A DNA stretch of 64,000 bases from Moorella mulderi DSM 14980 (GCF_001594015.1 NZ_LTBC01000002.1:62001-126000); one strand, 5' to 3'; counted from the stretch's first letter, positions 25,170-34,156 are shown. The notes: a model not told the origin generated them from the letters alone. Program-made: numbers and translations.

Positions 25170-25592
25170 CTATCTCCTACCTGTTTCTGCCCCGGTTTGC
25201 TGTACTTTAAATGCCGACAAAATTGGTATTCTGGTCAGGATTATTCCCGCCCTCACGGCAGTTAAGCCTCCTAAAGTGGATACCAGAACATAGATGGCGG
25301 CATAAGCTTTATGACCGCTAGTTAAAAGGGTTATCGTCTCCACACTAAAGGTGGAGAAGGTCGTAAAAGCGCCAATAAAGCCTGTTGTTATACCCAGCCT
25401 TAATTCGGGACTTAAGGTTAAGCGTTCTAAGCTATAGGTAAGAATAAAGCCCATAGCGAAACATCCCAAAATGTTTATTATAAGGGTTCCTAAAGGAAAG
25501 GTTGAGGGCCATAAGATAGCAATGAAGCGGCCAAGTTCAAACCTGGCTATGGCCCCCAGAAAGCCAAAAATACCAATATATATGTAGATCAA
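25170..25592 (-). CDS. crcB: Fluoride channel CrcB/Fluc (first subunit)
   Basis: A 140-aa Fluc protein: IYIYIGIFGFLGAIARFELG, FPLGTLIINILGCFAMGFI and TTGFIGAFTTFSTFSVET are the diagnostic segments. The frame is open to an ATG at 25625, but that lies at the end of the riboswitch terminator; the TTG at 25592 has GGGGGTG upstream and begins exactly where the family begins. The protein has a slightly longer, basic C-terminus than its partner. Expression should rise when fluoride binds the leader. Confidence 0.93.
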   Translation of the reverse strand: MIYIYIGIFGFLGAIARFELGRFIAILWPSTFPLGTLIINILGCFAMGFILTYSLERLTLSPELRLGITTGFIGAFTTFSTFSVETITLLTSGHKAYAAIYVLVSTLGGLTAVRAGIILTRIPILSAFKVQQTGAETGRR

Positions 25593-25625
25593 CTTATCAC
25601 CCCCACATGGAGTTGCAAAACCCAT

Positions 25626-25718
25626 AAAAAAATCCTACCTTCCGGGTATAAAATTAGCCCGCTTTTTGGTAGGAGTCATCACTGCTTGCTGCAGATTTAA
25701 GGCGAACTCCATCGCCTA
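25626..25718 (-). promoter_or_regulatory. Fluoride riboswitch with transcription terminator
   Basis: On the minus strand the aptamer reads GGCGATGGAGTTCGCC, a linker, a small TGC/GCA stem and TGATGACTCCTACC. This is the crcB-motif consensus (GGCGATG... with TGATG..CTCC at the 3' side). The expression platform is TCCTACC (25674-25668) pairing with GGTAGGA (25639-25633) followed by seven T. Fluoride binding would keep the ACTCC segment in the aptamer pseudoknot and let transcription continue into the two crcB genes. Confidence 0.92.
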
Positions 25719-25878
25719 AAACTATTAGCAAGATATGCTAGTGTTATACGACAAGAAGGCGTTAAAATCCTGCCTAGATCAGCAAGATGACTAAATACGC
25801 AATAAAAATAATAATCAATCTAAAACAATTACCTCCTGAATATACGGCAGGAACGCCAAAGCGGCTTGACGCTATTGT

Positions 25879-26079
25879 TTAGAGCCGGTATTCCACGGTT
25901 TTTTGCCTGACCAGGACGTCGTAAAGGAAGCTGGCCTTGCTCAATTTTTCCACCTGCACCTTTTCGGGAGTGCAGGCCAGAGGTTCAATGTGTTCCTTTA
26001 ACCTGGCGATAGCCGTACCCAGGACTTCAAAACGGCTGCTGTTGCTCAACTTTTTCCGGACATTGATGACATATTTTGG
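25879..26079 (-). pseudogene. C-terminal gene relic, copy 1 of a repeated fragment
   Basis: A minus frame encodes LSNSSRFEVLGTAIARLKEH, IEPLACTPEKVQVEKLSKAS and FLYDVLVRQKTVEYRL before a TAA. The last 40 or so residues recur almost unchanged at 40702-40850. There is no start codon; a stop lies just upstream in frame. The family is unknown to me. Both copies are followed by a related GC-rich hairpin, so the similarity extends past the stop codon. Confidence 0.6.
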
Positions 26080-26215
26080 TTATCCATGGGTTTTCTTTCA
26101 GGATGGTCGAACTTTAGTTTAGAAGGAAATTAAGGATAGGTAGCGAATATAATCAAGAGTAGAAAAGCGGCCGGAGCCGCCGGGCAGCAAAATTAAGGAA
26201 GCAAGGAAGAATGAT

Positions 26216-26271
26216 AAGCACCACGAAGGTGTTGAGTCTGCGCGAAGGCAGCATCCAAGTGGTGCTTTTTT
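26216..26271 (+). terminator. Hairpin with U-run before the nik-type operon (possible attenuator)
   Basis: AAGCACCAC pairs with GTGGTGCTT over a 34-base loop that itself can fold, and six T follow. It lies about 60 bases before the strong ribosome site of the permease gene. A GC-rich stretch with GGCCGGAGCCGCCGG precedes it. This is consistent with a transcription-attenuating leader, but it matches no riboswitch class that I can recognise. Confidence 0.6.
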
Positions 26272-26363
26272 CTGTATATGGGCCACGGAGGCCTAATCCC
26301 CTTAAAAATGGAGGAGGGGAGGTTCCATGGCTCTTATTTTTGTCCGGGAGTTGGCGAGCAGCA

Positions 26364-27302
26364 GTGGGGGGTTACTTTCTAAAGCGCTTGGTATTTCTTG
26401 GTGTTGTAATGCTAGGGGTTTCCATCATCACCTTCGGACTAATCAACCTGGCACCCGGCGACCCGGCGGAGCTTATCTTACGCTCCGGCGGGGTGGAGCC
26501 CACCAGGGAGACTCTGGAGGCCTTACGGAAAGAGCTGGGCTTGAACGCCCCCCTTTACGTACAGTACGGGCGCTGGCTGTGGCGGGTGTTGCACGGGGAC
26601 CTGGGTAAGTCTTTTCGCACCGGGCGGCCAGTGGCGGAAGAAATTCTGTCCCGCTTTCCGGCCACCCTGGAACTCACCTGCGCGGCTATGGTCTTAATGG
26701 TATGTCTTGCCCTGCCGGCGGGGATCCTCTCTGCCCTTTACCGACACGCTTTCCTTGACCACTTAAGCCGCCTAAGTGCTCTTCTGGGTGCTTCGCTTCC
26801 TGGCTTCTGGCTGGGGCTTGTGCTCATCTACTTTTTCGGGGTGAAACTGGGGGTGCTTCCGGTAATGGGCCGGGGCGGGCCACAGCATCTAGTGTTGCCA
26901 GCGGTAACCTTAGGGTTTGGCATGGCTGCCGTCTACGCCCGGATCTTACGTGCCAGCATGCTGGACGTGTTGGGACAGGACTACATCAAGGTGGCCCGGG
27001 CTAAGGGTTTGAAAGAAAAGTGGGTGATCGGGCGCCACGCCTTGAAGAACGCCCTTTTGCCCACGGTGACGCTTTTGGGCATGAGCTTCGGACATCTTTT
27101 GGGGGGAGCGGTAATTGTGGAAACCATCTTTGCCTGGCCGGGCGTGGGGAAGTTTGCCGTGGATGCTATTTTCAACCGGGATTACCCGGTGATCCAGGGA
27201 TATGTTCTTTTTATGGCTGTCGTTTTTGTCCTGGTGAACCTTCTGGTGGATGTATCCTACGTTTTCCTTGACCCGCGCATCCGCCTGGAAAGGGGGAAGT
27301 AG
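26364..27302 (+). CDS. DppB/NikB-type ABC permease
   Basis: A protein of about 312 aa with six membrane helices. Landmarks are LKRLVFLGVVMLGVSIITFGL, INLAPGDPAEL, and the EAA loop DYIKVARAKGLKEKWVIGRHALKNALLP. It belongs to the peptide/nickel permease family. The GTG at 26364 is the only start that suits the family in this frame, but it has a weak ribosome site. A much better site and ATG (26327) lie in another frame that would join this one if the G6 run at 26366-26371 had five G. So the 5' end may contain a one-base indel. Confidence 0.85.
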   Translation: MGGYFLKRLVFLGVVMLGVSIITFGLINLAPGDPAELILRSGGVEPTRETLEALRKELGLNAPLYVQYGRWLWRVLHGDLGKSFRTGRPVAEEILSRFPATLELTCAAMVLMVCLALPAGILSALYRHAFLDHLSRLSALLGASLPGFWLGLVLIYFFGVKLGVLPVMGRGGPQHLVLPAVTLGFGMAAVYARILRASMLDVLGQDYIKVARAKGLKEKWVIGRHALKNALLPTVTLLGMSFGHLLGGAVIVETIFAWPGVGKFAVDAIFNRDYPVIQGYVLFMAVVFVLVNLLVDVSYVFLDPRIRLERGK

Positions 27303-27305
27303 CTG

Positions 27306-28235
27306 GTGGGCCTGTCGAGAAATTTCGGTGCTGGGGTTGCCGGTTATCCCGCTACTGTGGAGTCAGCGGGCCAGGCGGAAACGGTCTCGCGTGGTGGCTC
27401 GGCCGCCGCGCTGGAAAGACTCCTGCAGGACAGGTTGGCTCTTTTAGGCCTTATTATCATCCTGGCCGTGATGGCCGTGGCAGTCTTTGCGCCTTATATT
27501 GCTCCCAATGACCCCACCAAGGTGGATCTCCAACATCGCCTGGCACCACCGGGTACACAATACCCCCTGGGCACCGACCACCTGGGGCGGTGCCTTTTAT
27601 CGCGGTTAATCTATGGAGCGAGAGCTTCACTTAGCACGGCAGCTTTAGCTTTGTGGGCTATTATGCTTATTGGTATCCCCCTGGGTACCTTGGCGGGCTA
27701 CTGTGGGGGGTGGGTGGACAACCTTATTATGCGATTTGTTGATATACTGCTGGCTTTTCCGGGCCTTATCCTGGCGCTGGTCATTGCCGGGACCCTGGGA
27801 CCGGGCCTTTTAAACGTGATGCTGGCGCTTTCTGCCGTCTGGTGGGTGGGATATGCCCGGGTCGTACGGGGGATGGTCCTTTCGGTGAAAGAGAAGGAGT
27901 TTATACTGGCGGCCCGGGCCTGCGGGACATCGGAATTAGGTATTATTGCCAGGCATATCCTACCCAATGTACTCTCCCCGATGATCGTTCTGGCTACGTT
28001 AGACATGGGTAAGCTCATCCTGGCCATATCTGGGCTTTCCTTCCTGGGCCTCGGTGCTCAGCCGCCCGCGCCGGAGTGGGGGGCCATGCTAAGCGACGGT
28101 CGACCTTACATGCAGGCGGCGCCCCAGCTGATGATTTACCCCGGACTTGCCATCATGACGGTGGCCCTGGCCTTTAATCTCTTAGGTGATGGGCTCAGGG
28201 ATGCTCTAGATCCGAGGGGGAATACCAGGATTTAG
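27306..28235 (+). CDS. DppC/NikC-type ABC permease
   Basis: A 309-aa permease with the N-terminal extended region and TM1 (LLGLIIILAVMAVAVFAPYIAP), the YPLGTDHLGRCLLSRLIYGA motif and the EAA loop EFILAARACGTSELGIIARHILPN. GTG start three bases after the stop of the B permease. With it the protein forms the membrane pore. The substrate could be nickel, another metal chelate or peptides; the neighbouring ECF and FecCD systems and the TrmO-like gene favour a metal, but no substrate-binding protein gene is adjacent to test this. Confidence 0.9.
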   Translation: MGLSRNFGAGVAGYPATVESAGQAETVSRGGSAAALERLLQDRLALLGLIIILAVMAVAVFAPYIAPNDPTKVDLQHRLAPPGTQYPLGTDHLGRCLLSRLIYGARASLSTAALALWAIMLIGIPLGTLAGYCGGWVDNLIMRFVDILLAFPGLILALVIAGTLGPGLLNVMLALSAVWWVGYARVVRGMVLSVKEKEFILAARACGTSELGIIARHILPNVLSPMIVLATLDMGKLILAISGLSFLGLGAQPPAPEWGAMLSDGRPYMQAAPQLMIYPGLAIMTVALAFNLLGDGLRDALDPRGNTRI

Positions 28236-28413
28236 GTTGGTCGACGACAGAAGTTCTTGCAGGCTACCGAATTGAGCAAAGTCAAGATACTAGGATTTAA
28301 GTGGTTCACGAACCCTTTCTTGAAAGTAACTTTTTGCTCTTGTGAATGAAAATGGCAGAGCACGCTTTCAATGGATTGTTGTTTTTAAAGAGGGCAGAAA
28401 GGGGCTTAGCGGG

Positions 28414-29406
28414 GTGTCTTCAGCTCCTGTTTTAAAGATAAAAAATCTCTCTACCTATTTTTACACTCGGCTTGGCGTCATCAAGGCTGTGGATAGGGTT
28501 AGTTTTGAGGTGGAGCCTGGGAAGCTCTTGGGGCTGGTAGGGGAGAGCGGTTGCGGCAAGAGTGTTACGGCCCTGTCCATCCTGCGGCTAATTGAGCCGC
28601 CGGGAAGAATTCTCTCCGGGGAAGTCTGGTTAAACGGCCACGACCTGCTTAAGATCCCCCCAGGGCAGTTGCGGCAGGTACGGGGCAGGGAAATAGCACT
28701 TGTTTTTCAGGACCCGCTGACCTCCCTGAACCCGGTTTTAACCATTGGTACGCAGCTTGCGGAAACCATTGTCTCTCATGAAGAGGTCTCCCGGGCTGAA
28801 GCGCGGCGTCGCGCGGTGGAGCTTCTTTTTCGCCTGGGCCTGCCCGACCCTGAAAGGCTCATGCGCTTATACCCTTTTCAGCTTTCCGGGGGCATGCGCC
28901 AGCGGGTGATGATGGCCATGGCGATCTCGATGCGCCCGAAGGTCTTGATTGCCGATGAGCCCACCACTGCCCTGGATGTTACCGTCCAGGCCCAGATCCT
29001 GGCGGAACTGAAGCGGCTGCAGGAAGAGATGGGGATGGCAATCATCCTCATCACCCACGACCTGGGGGTGGTCGCGGCCATGGCCGACGAAGTGGCGGTG
29101 ATGTACGCCGGATCGATTGTGGAACGCGGTTCGGTGGTACAAATATTTGACCGTCCCGCCCATCCCTACACCCGGGCTTTGCTCCGTTCCGTGCCGCGCC
29201 TGGGCAAGGAAGAACTGGTGCCCATCGGGGGACAGCCGCCGGCGCTTCTAAATCTCCCGGCCCATTGCGCCTTCCTCCCCCGCTGCCCCGAGGCGCACAC
29301 GGAGTGCCGGGGAAAGAAGCCGGAATTGCGGGAGATCGGGCCGGACCACGCGGCAGCCTGCCACCGCATTTCCCGGAGTTGTCCAGGGGAGGCTGGGCGC
29401 AGGTGA
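28414..29406 (+). CDS. DppD/NikD-type ABC ATPase
   Basis: An ATPase of about 330 aa. Walker A is [17 protein letters not shown], the signature is [15 protein letters not shown], Walker B is [19 protein letters not shown], and the C-terminal OppD/F extension carries [23 protein letters not shown] with its cysteine-rich cluster. GTG at 28414 is chosen because GGGG lies upstream and the ABC domain begins eight residues later. A 170-base gap separates it from the permease, containing a small GGTTCACGAACC palindrome. Confidence 0.92.
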   Translation: MSSAPVLKIKNLSTYFYTRLGVIKAVDRVSFEVEPGKLLGLVGESGCGKSVTALSILRLIEPPGRILSGEVWLNGHDLLKIPPGQLRQVRGREIALVFQDPLTSLNPVLTIGTQLAETIVSHEEVSRAEARRRAVELLFRLGLPDPERLMRLYPFQLSGGMRQRVMMAMAISMRPKVLIADEPTTALDVTVQAQILAELKRLQEEMGMAIILITHDLGVVAAMADEVAVMYAGSIVERGSVVQIFDRPAHPYTRALLRSVPRLGKEELVPIGGQPPALLNLPAHCAFLPRCPEAHTECRGKKPELREIGPDHAAACHRISRSCPGEAGRR

Positions 29407-30362
29407 CCCTCTTAGAGGTAAGGGAACTGGTGAAGCACTACGCCGGGAAAAGGGGGATATTTGCGGGTCACCGGGAAAAGGTGCGGGCGGTGGACGGCGT
29501 CACATTCGCCTTGGCGCGGGGAGAAACCCTGGGCCTGGTGGGGGAAAGCGGCTGCGGCAAGAGCACCCTGGGGCGGCTGGTGGTGCGGCTGGAAGAACCC
29601 ACGGCCGGAAAAATCCTTTTGGCCGGCGAGGAGATCACCGGCTGGACGGGGAGAAAGCTGCGGGAGCTGCGCCGCCGCTTCCAGATCATCTTCCAGGACT
29701 CTTCTTCCTCCCTCAACCCGCGCCGGACGGTGGGGGCAATCATTGAGGAACCCCTGGCCAATTTCGGCGTGGCTAAAAGGGAGCGCCAGGAGCGGGTGGC
29801 CGAACTATTAACCCTTGTCGGCCTGGAACCTGGGGATGCGTGGAAATACCCGCACGAATTCAGCGGGGGCCAGCGCCAGCGCATCAACATCGCCCGGGCC
29901 CTGGCCCTGCAGCCGGAACTGGTGGTCTGCGACGAGCCCGTTTCCAGCCTGGACGTTTCCATCCGGGCGCAGATCTTGAATCTGTTGCGGGGGCTGAAAA
30001 GACGGCTCAATCTTTCATACCTCTTCATCTCCCACGACCTGGCGGCGGTGAACTACCTGGCCGACCGGGTGGCGGTAATGTACCTGGGCAAGATCGTGGA
30101 GATTCTGCCGGCAGAAGGCCTCGTATCACAGGCCCGCCACCCCTACAGCCGGGCGCTTTTGCGCGCGGTGCCGGAGCCAGACCCGCGGCAAAGAACCGGT
30201 CGAAAACCGGTGGTACGGGGCGAGACGCCCGACCCGGCAAGGCCTCCTGCGGGTTGCCGCTTTCACCCCCGCTGCCCTGAGGCCCGCGACGTTTGCCGGC
30301 AAGATGAGCCCGTTTTGAAGGAGGTGGGGGAGGGGCATTTGTTGAGGTGCCATTTTAGTTGA
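29403..30362 (+). CDS. DppF/NikE-type ABC ATPase
   Basis: A 319-aa ATPase: Walker [18 protein letters not shown], signature FSGGQRQRINIARALAL, Walker B VVCDEPVSSLDVSIRAQIL and the C-terminal cysteine region GCRFHPRCPEARDVCRQDEP. GTG at 29403 overlaps the stop codon of the D subunit (GTGA), so the two ATPases are translationally coupled. It completes a BCDE set. High GC and codon use match the neighbouring nik-type genes rather than the AT-rich ECF transporter further on. Confidence 0.92.
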   Translation: MTLLEVRELVKHYAGKRGIFAGHREKVRAVDGVTFALARGETLGLVGESGCGKSTLGRLVVRLEEPTAGKILLAGEEITGWTGRKLRELRRRFQIIFQDSSSSLNPRRTVGAIIEEPLANFGVAKRERQERVAELLTLVGLEPGDAWKYPHEFSGGQRQRINIARALALQPELVVCDEPVSSLDVSIRAQILNLLRGLKRRLNLSYLFISHDLAAVNYLADRVAVMYLGKIVEILPAEGLVSQARHPYSRALLRAVPEPDPRQRTGRKPVVRGETPDPARPPAGCRFHPRCPEARDVCRQDEPVLKEVGEGHLLRCHFS

Positions 30363-30406
30363 GGAGTTTTTGGCGGGCAGAGCTTAGAAGGCGAGGAGGT
30401 GGTTCT

Positions 30407-30832
30407 TTGGAGCTGGTACCTATCGGGAAAATCAGTAGCCCTTACCGCACACTTCAAGAGGCACCATTCCAGGGGCGTTTTTCTGACCAGCTGGCAGAGC
30501 TGGAGATTTACGCCCAGTTTGCGGAAGGATTAAAGGATGTGGACCAGGCAACCCACCTAATTATTCTTTACTGGTGCCATCTTGCAAACCGGAACACGCT
30601 GCAGACCAAAACGCCCTTTGGCCCGGAGATACGCGGCGTTTTTGCCTGCCGCTCACCTTCCCGCCCCAACCCCATCGCCTTTTGTGTGGTTGAGTTGCTG
30701 GAAGTGAAAGGAAACCGCCTGCTGGTGAGCGGACTCGACGCTGTGGATGGAAGCCCCCTTTTGGACATAAAACCCTATTCTTCTGATTTGGATAGTATTT
30801 CTGGGGTACGTATTGGTTGGTTCAAAAAATAA
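30407..30832 (+). CDS. TrmO/TsaA-like tRNA or SAM-dependent methyltransferase
   Basis: A protein of about 141 aa in the TsaA/TrmO family. The motifs IGKISSPYRTLQEAPFQG at the start, GLKDVDQATHLIILYWCH, and RSPSRPNPIAFCVVELLEV in the middle are diagnostic, as is LDAVDGSPLLDIKPY. TrmO methylates N6-threonylcarbamoyladenosine in tRNA, but short, stand-alone homologues often lie among metal-transport genes, and their role is not settled. TTG at 30407 follows GAGGAGGTG. It is separated from the ATPase gene by 44 bases, so it is probably the last gene of the operon. Confidence 0.85.
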   Translation: MELVPIGKISSPYRTLQEAPFQGRFSDQLAELEIYAQFAEGLKDVDQATHLIILYWCHLANRNTLQTKTPFGPEIRGVFACRSPSRPNPIAFCVVELLEVKGNRLLVSGLDAVDGSPLLDIKPYSSDLDSISGVRIGWFKK

Positions 30833-31017
30833 AAATTTGAGGGGGTTCAGAAAGGACGAAGCCCCTGCTTTTACTGGCGAGAACAGGTAGAAGTTGTATG
30901 CCTGCCGGGATATGTGTTGCATGTAGGGATGTGTGGCGAAGGGGGGATGCCTTGCAGCGGAAGAGGTTACGGAAAACGAGTTTTTATACAGTAATTCAAA
31001 AAAGGGAGGAGAAATAA

Positions 31018-32139
31018 ATGCGGACAAAGGCATTGAAGGCAGTGGCTATGCTCATTGCCCTGCTGATTACCATCATTATCCTGGGTGGGTGCGGCGCTAA
31101 AGCGCCCGGGCAGGATACGGCGGCACAGCAGAAAACCGTTGTCACCGACCTGGCCGGCCGGCAGGTGGAAGTTCCCGTACCGGTAAAGAAGGTGGTGGCC
31201 ATCGGCCCAGGTGCCCTGCGGCTGGTTTGTTATGTGAACGGCGCGGATAAGGTGGTGGGCGTGGAGAACCTGGAAAAGCAGCAGCCCACTGGCCGGCCGT
31301 ATATTTTAGCCCACCCAGAATTAAAAAATTTGCCAACCATTGGCCAGGGAGGGCCCGATTCCACCCCGGACGCGGAAAAGCTGGTCAACGTCAATCCGGA
31401 CGTAATTTTTGTTGCCTACCTGGTAGACAGGTCGCGGGCAGATGAACTGCAGGCCAAAACGAACATTCCGGTAGTGGTGCTGAGCTACGGCAGGCTGGCC
31501 ACTTTTGACGAGGACGTTTATAAGTCCCTTGAGCTGATTGGGAAAATTACCGGCAGTGAAGAAAGGGCCCGGGAATTAGTTGATTACCTGCAAAAATGCC
31601 AGCAGGATTTGCATGATAGGACGAAGGATATCCCTGAAGACAAAAAACCCAAAGTTTATGTAGGCGCTCTGGGTATGAAGGGAGTACACGGTATCGAAAG
31701 CACCCAGGCCAAATATCCGCCCTTTGTAGCTGTCAATGCCCGGAATGTGGTTGACGAAACGGGTAAAACGGGGAGTGTCATGATTGAAAGGGAGAAACTT
31801 CTGAGCTGGGACCCCGATATCATTTTCATCGATGAAGGGGGCTTCTCCCTGGTGCGGGAAGACTACAAGAAAAACCCGCAGTTTTACCTGTCCTTGAAGG
31901 CGGTCAAAACAGGCCAGGTTTACGGCCAGATTCCTTATAATTACTACACCACAAACATCGGAACCGCCATTGCCGACGCCTACTACGCCGGAAAAGTGAT
32001 TTACCCCGAACAATTTAAGGATATCGACCCGGCCCAAAAGGCCGATGAGATTTACCAGTTCCTTTTGGGCAAACCTTTATATGAACAGATGGCGAAAGAT
32101 TACGGTGGATTCAAGAAGCTTGATCTTGCTAATCCGTAA
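31018..32139 (+). CDS. Periplasmic-binding lipoprotein of a FecB/BtuF-type ABC transporter
   Basis: A 373-aa class III substrate-binding lipoprotein. The signal peptide [19 protein letters not shown] has a lipobox with Cys at about residue 25. [45 protein letters not shown] and the C-terminal [19 protein letters not shown] are the family segments. It delivers an iron, heme, corrinoid or other metal complex to the permease encoded next. ATG at 31018 follows GGGAGGAG. In these clusters in acetogens the ligand is often a metal chelate, but I cannot tell which. Confidence 0.9.
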   Translation: MRTKALKAVAMLIALLITIIILGGCGAKAPGQDTAAQQKTVVTDLAGRQVEVPVPVKKVVAIGPGALRLVCYVNGADKVVGVENLEKQQPTGRPYILAHPELKNLPTIGQGGPDSTPDAEKLVNVNPDVIFVAYLVDRSRADELQAKTNIPVVVLSYGRLATFDEDVYKSLELIGKITGSEERARELVDYLQKCQQDLHDRTKDIPEDKKPKVYVGALGMKGVHGIESTQAKYPPFVAVNARNVVDETGKTGSVMIEREKLLSWDPDIIFIDEGGFSLVREDYKKNPQFYLSLKAVKTGQVYGQIPYNYYTTNIGTAIADAYYAGKVIYPEQFKDIDPAQKADEIYQFLLGKPLYEQMAKDYGGFKKLDLANP

Positions 32140-32160
32140 TACTCGAGGAGATAGAAAAAT

Positions 32161-33234
32161 ATGCGGCAGGTAGTAATGGAAAACATCCCGGAAAGTTACC
32201 TTAAGTATACCCAAAGAAAAGTTTTCATCATTTGCCTGCTCATCCTTTTGACTGTCCTGCTGGGTGTCTACGCCATCAACGCCGGGTCGGCGGAGCTTTC
32301 GCCGGCCCAGGTGCTGCTGACGCTGCTGGGCAAAGCAGAGGGACGTTTAAATATCATTATCTGGAATATCCGGCTGCCCCGGGTGCTGGCGGCGGTCACT
32401 GCCGGGGTCGGCCTTTCCGTGGCGGGTTGCGTGATGCAAAACCTCTTGCGCAATCCCCTGGCGTCCCCCTTCACCTTAGGCATTTCGCAGGGTGCGGCCT
32501 TTGGCGCCGCCGTGGCCATCATTGCCCTGGGGGCGGGGAGCACCCACAGCACCAGCGCCGATGCAGTCATCATCAACAACCCCTACCTTGTCACCATTTC
32601 CGCCTTTGTGGGGGCGATGGCGACGACCCTGGTGGTTCTCTTCCTGGCCCAGGTCAGGGGGGTCACTCCCGAAGCAATGGTTCTGGCGGGGGTGGCCCTG
32701 GGCTCCCTTTTTTCAGCCGCCACCATTATCCTGCAGTTTTTTGCCAGCGACGTGCAGGTGGCTTCGATTGTTTTCTGGACCTTCGGCGACATCGGCCGGG
32801 CTTCCTGGCGGGATCTGGAAATCATGGCCGCGCTAACCTTTGCCGCGCTGCTCTACTTTATGGCTAACCGGTGGAATTACAACGCTCTGGACGGCGGGGA
32901 GGAGACGGCCAAAGGGCTCGGTGTTGATGTAGAGAGAATCAGGTTGACCGGGATGTTCGCGGCCTCCCTGGTCACGGCGGTAACTGTTTCCTTTCTGGGC
33001 ATCATCGGCTTTATCGGCCTGGTCGGCCCGCACATGATGAGAAGGGTGCTGGGCGGCGATCACCGTTTCCTGATCCCTGCTTCCAGCGTAATGGGAGGGC
33101 TTTTGCTGCTTGCTTCCGATACCCTAGCCAGGACCGTTGTTTCCCCGGTTGTTTTGCCGGTGGGGGCGATTACCTCTTTTATGGGTGCCCCCCTGTTCCT
33201 TTACCTTCTCTCCAGGGGGTACGGCAAAAGATGA
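32161..33234 (+). CDS. FecCD-family ABC permease
   Basis: A 357-aa permease with about ten helices. Characteristic segments are IRLPRVLAAVTAGVGLSVAG, MQNLLRNPLASPFTLGISQG, GVTPEAMVLAGVALGSLFSA and GIIGFIGLVGPHMMRRVLGG. It forms the transmembrane homodimer of a siderophore/cobalamin-type importer. It starts 21 bases after the binding-protein gene and overlaps the ATPase gene by four bases (ATGA), so the three are one operon. Confidence 0.93.
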   Translation: MRQVVMENIPESYLKYTQRKVFIICLLILLTVLLGVYAINAGSAELSPAQVLLTLLGKAEGRLNIIIWNIRLPRVLAAVTAGVGLSVAGCVMQNLLRNPLASPFTLGISQGAAFGAAVAIIALGAGSTHSTSADAVIINNPYLVTISAFVGAMATTLVVLFLAQVRGVTPEAMVLAGVALGSLFSAATIILQFFASDVQVASIVFWTFGDIGRASWRDLEIMAALTFAALLYFMANRWNYNALDGGEETAKGLGVDVERIRLTGMFAASLVTAVTVSFLGIIGFIGLVGPHMMRRVLGGDHRFLIPASSVMGGLLLLASDTLARTVVSPVVLPVGAITSFMGAPLFLYLLSRGYGKR

Positions 33235-33983
33235 TCTTGTCTGTAGACGGGGTGGAATTCAGTTACAGCAGCCGGACCGTTTTAAGGGATATCAAATTTG
33301 AAGTCAACAGGGGGGAATTTTTTGCTATACTAGGCAACAACGGCGCCGGGAAGTCCACCCTGCTCAAGTGCCTGAACAGGATTTTAAAGCCAGAAACAGG
33401 GACAATTCTCATTGAAAAAGAAGACCTGTTTGCCCTCAGTCCACGGGAAGTTGCCCGCCGCCTGGGGTACGTGGCGCAAAGATACGAAAGCGCCCGGTTT
33501 ACGGTCTTCGACGCCGTGCTTTTGGGCAGGAAACCCCACATCAAGTGGGGTACAACCGCAAGAGACCTGGAAATCGTCCGGAATGTGTTGAGCATTCTTG
33601 GCCTGGAAGAGTTTTCCCTGCGCTACCTGGATGAATTGAGCGGGGGAGAACTGCAAAAGGTGGTCATTGCCAGGGCCCTGGCCCAGGAACCCCGGGTGCT
33701 TTTGCTGGACGAGCCCACTAGCAACCTGGATCTGAAGAATCAGTTCGAGGTGCTAACAATAGTCAAAAAAGCTGCCAGGGAGCGAAACATTGCAGTGGTG
33801 GTCGTAATGCATGACTTAAACCTTGCCTTGCGGTTTGCGGATAAATTCCTGCTCCTGAAGAACAGGACCGTATTTGCTTGCGGGGGGATGGAAATCATGA
33901 CTCCGGAAAACATCGCCGGCGTCTACGGAGTTCGGGTAGCGGTGGAAAGACTGGCAGACATCCCCGTGGTCGTGCCCTTGTAA
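33231..33983 (+). CDS. FepC/BtuD-type ABC ATPase
   Basis: A 250-aa ATPase of the iron-chelate/cobalamin class: Walker A LGNNGAGKSTLLKCLN, Q-loop AQRYESARFTVFDAVLLGR, signature LSGGELQKVVIARALA, Walker B LLLDEPTSNLDLKNQFEVL and His-switch VVVMHDLNLALRFAD. The ATGA overlap with the permease gene supports coupling. No repressor gene or Fur-like operator could be recognised near the operon. Confidence 0.93.
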   Translation: MILSVDGVEFSYSSRTVLRDIKFEVNRGEFFAILGNNGAGKSTLLKCLNRILKPETGTILIEKEDLFALSPREVARRLGYVAQRYESARFTVFDAVLLGRKPHIKWGTTARDLEIVRNVLSILGLEEFSLRYLDELSGGELQKVVIARALAQEPRVLLLDEPTSNLDLKNQFEVLTIVKKAARERNIAVVVVMHDLNLALRFADKFLLLKNRTVFACGGMEIMTPENIAGVYGVRVAVERLADIPVVVPL

Positions 33984-34080
33984 AAAGCAGGCGAACTTGC
34001 TTTCCAATATTGACATAGAGCCCGCGAAATCTTGAATGTTATTTTGGTTTGTTATATAATTATTAAAGCAATAGGCAACC

Positions 34081-34156
34081 AAGGAGGTTGCTAAATCTCG
34101 ACCATGGAGGTCGTTACGGTATAAACCGGACATCTTCCATGGTTTATTTTATTTTT
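34081..34156 (+). promoter_or_regulatory. Structured leader with terminator before the nikMN gene
   Basis: ACCATGGA (34101-34108) and TCCATGGT (34136-34143) form an eight-bp stem enclosing an inner CGGTATAAACCG hairpin, and a T-rich run follows. Such nested structure about 90 bases ahead of a metal-transport gene looks like a regulated attenuator. It lacks the cobalamin (GCCACTG box) and NiCo riboswitch features that I know. The class is unidentified. Confidence 0.5.

Noticed and set aside
26160-26271. NiCo riboswitch before the nik-type operon
   Set aside because: The conserved sequence blocks of the four-way junction are not visible, only a hairpin with a U-run.
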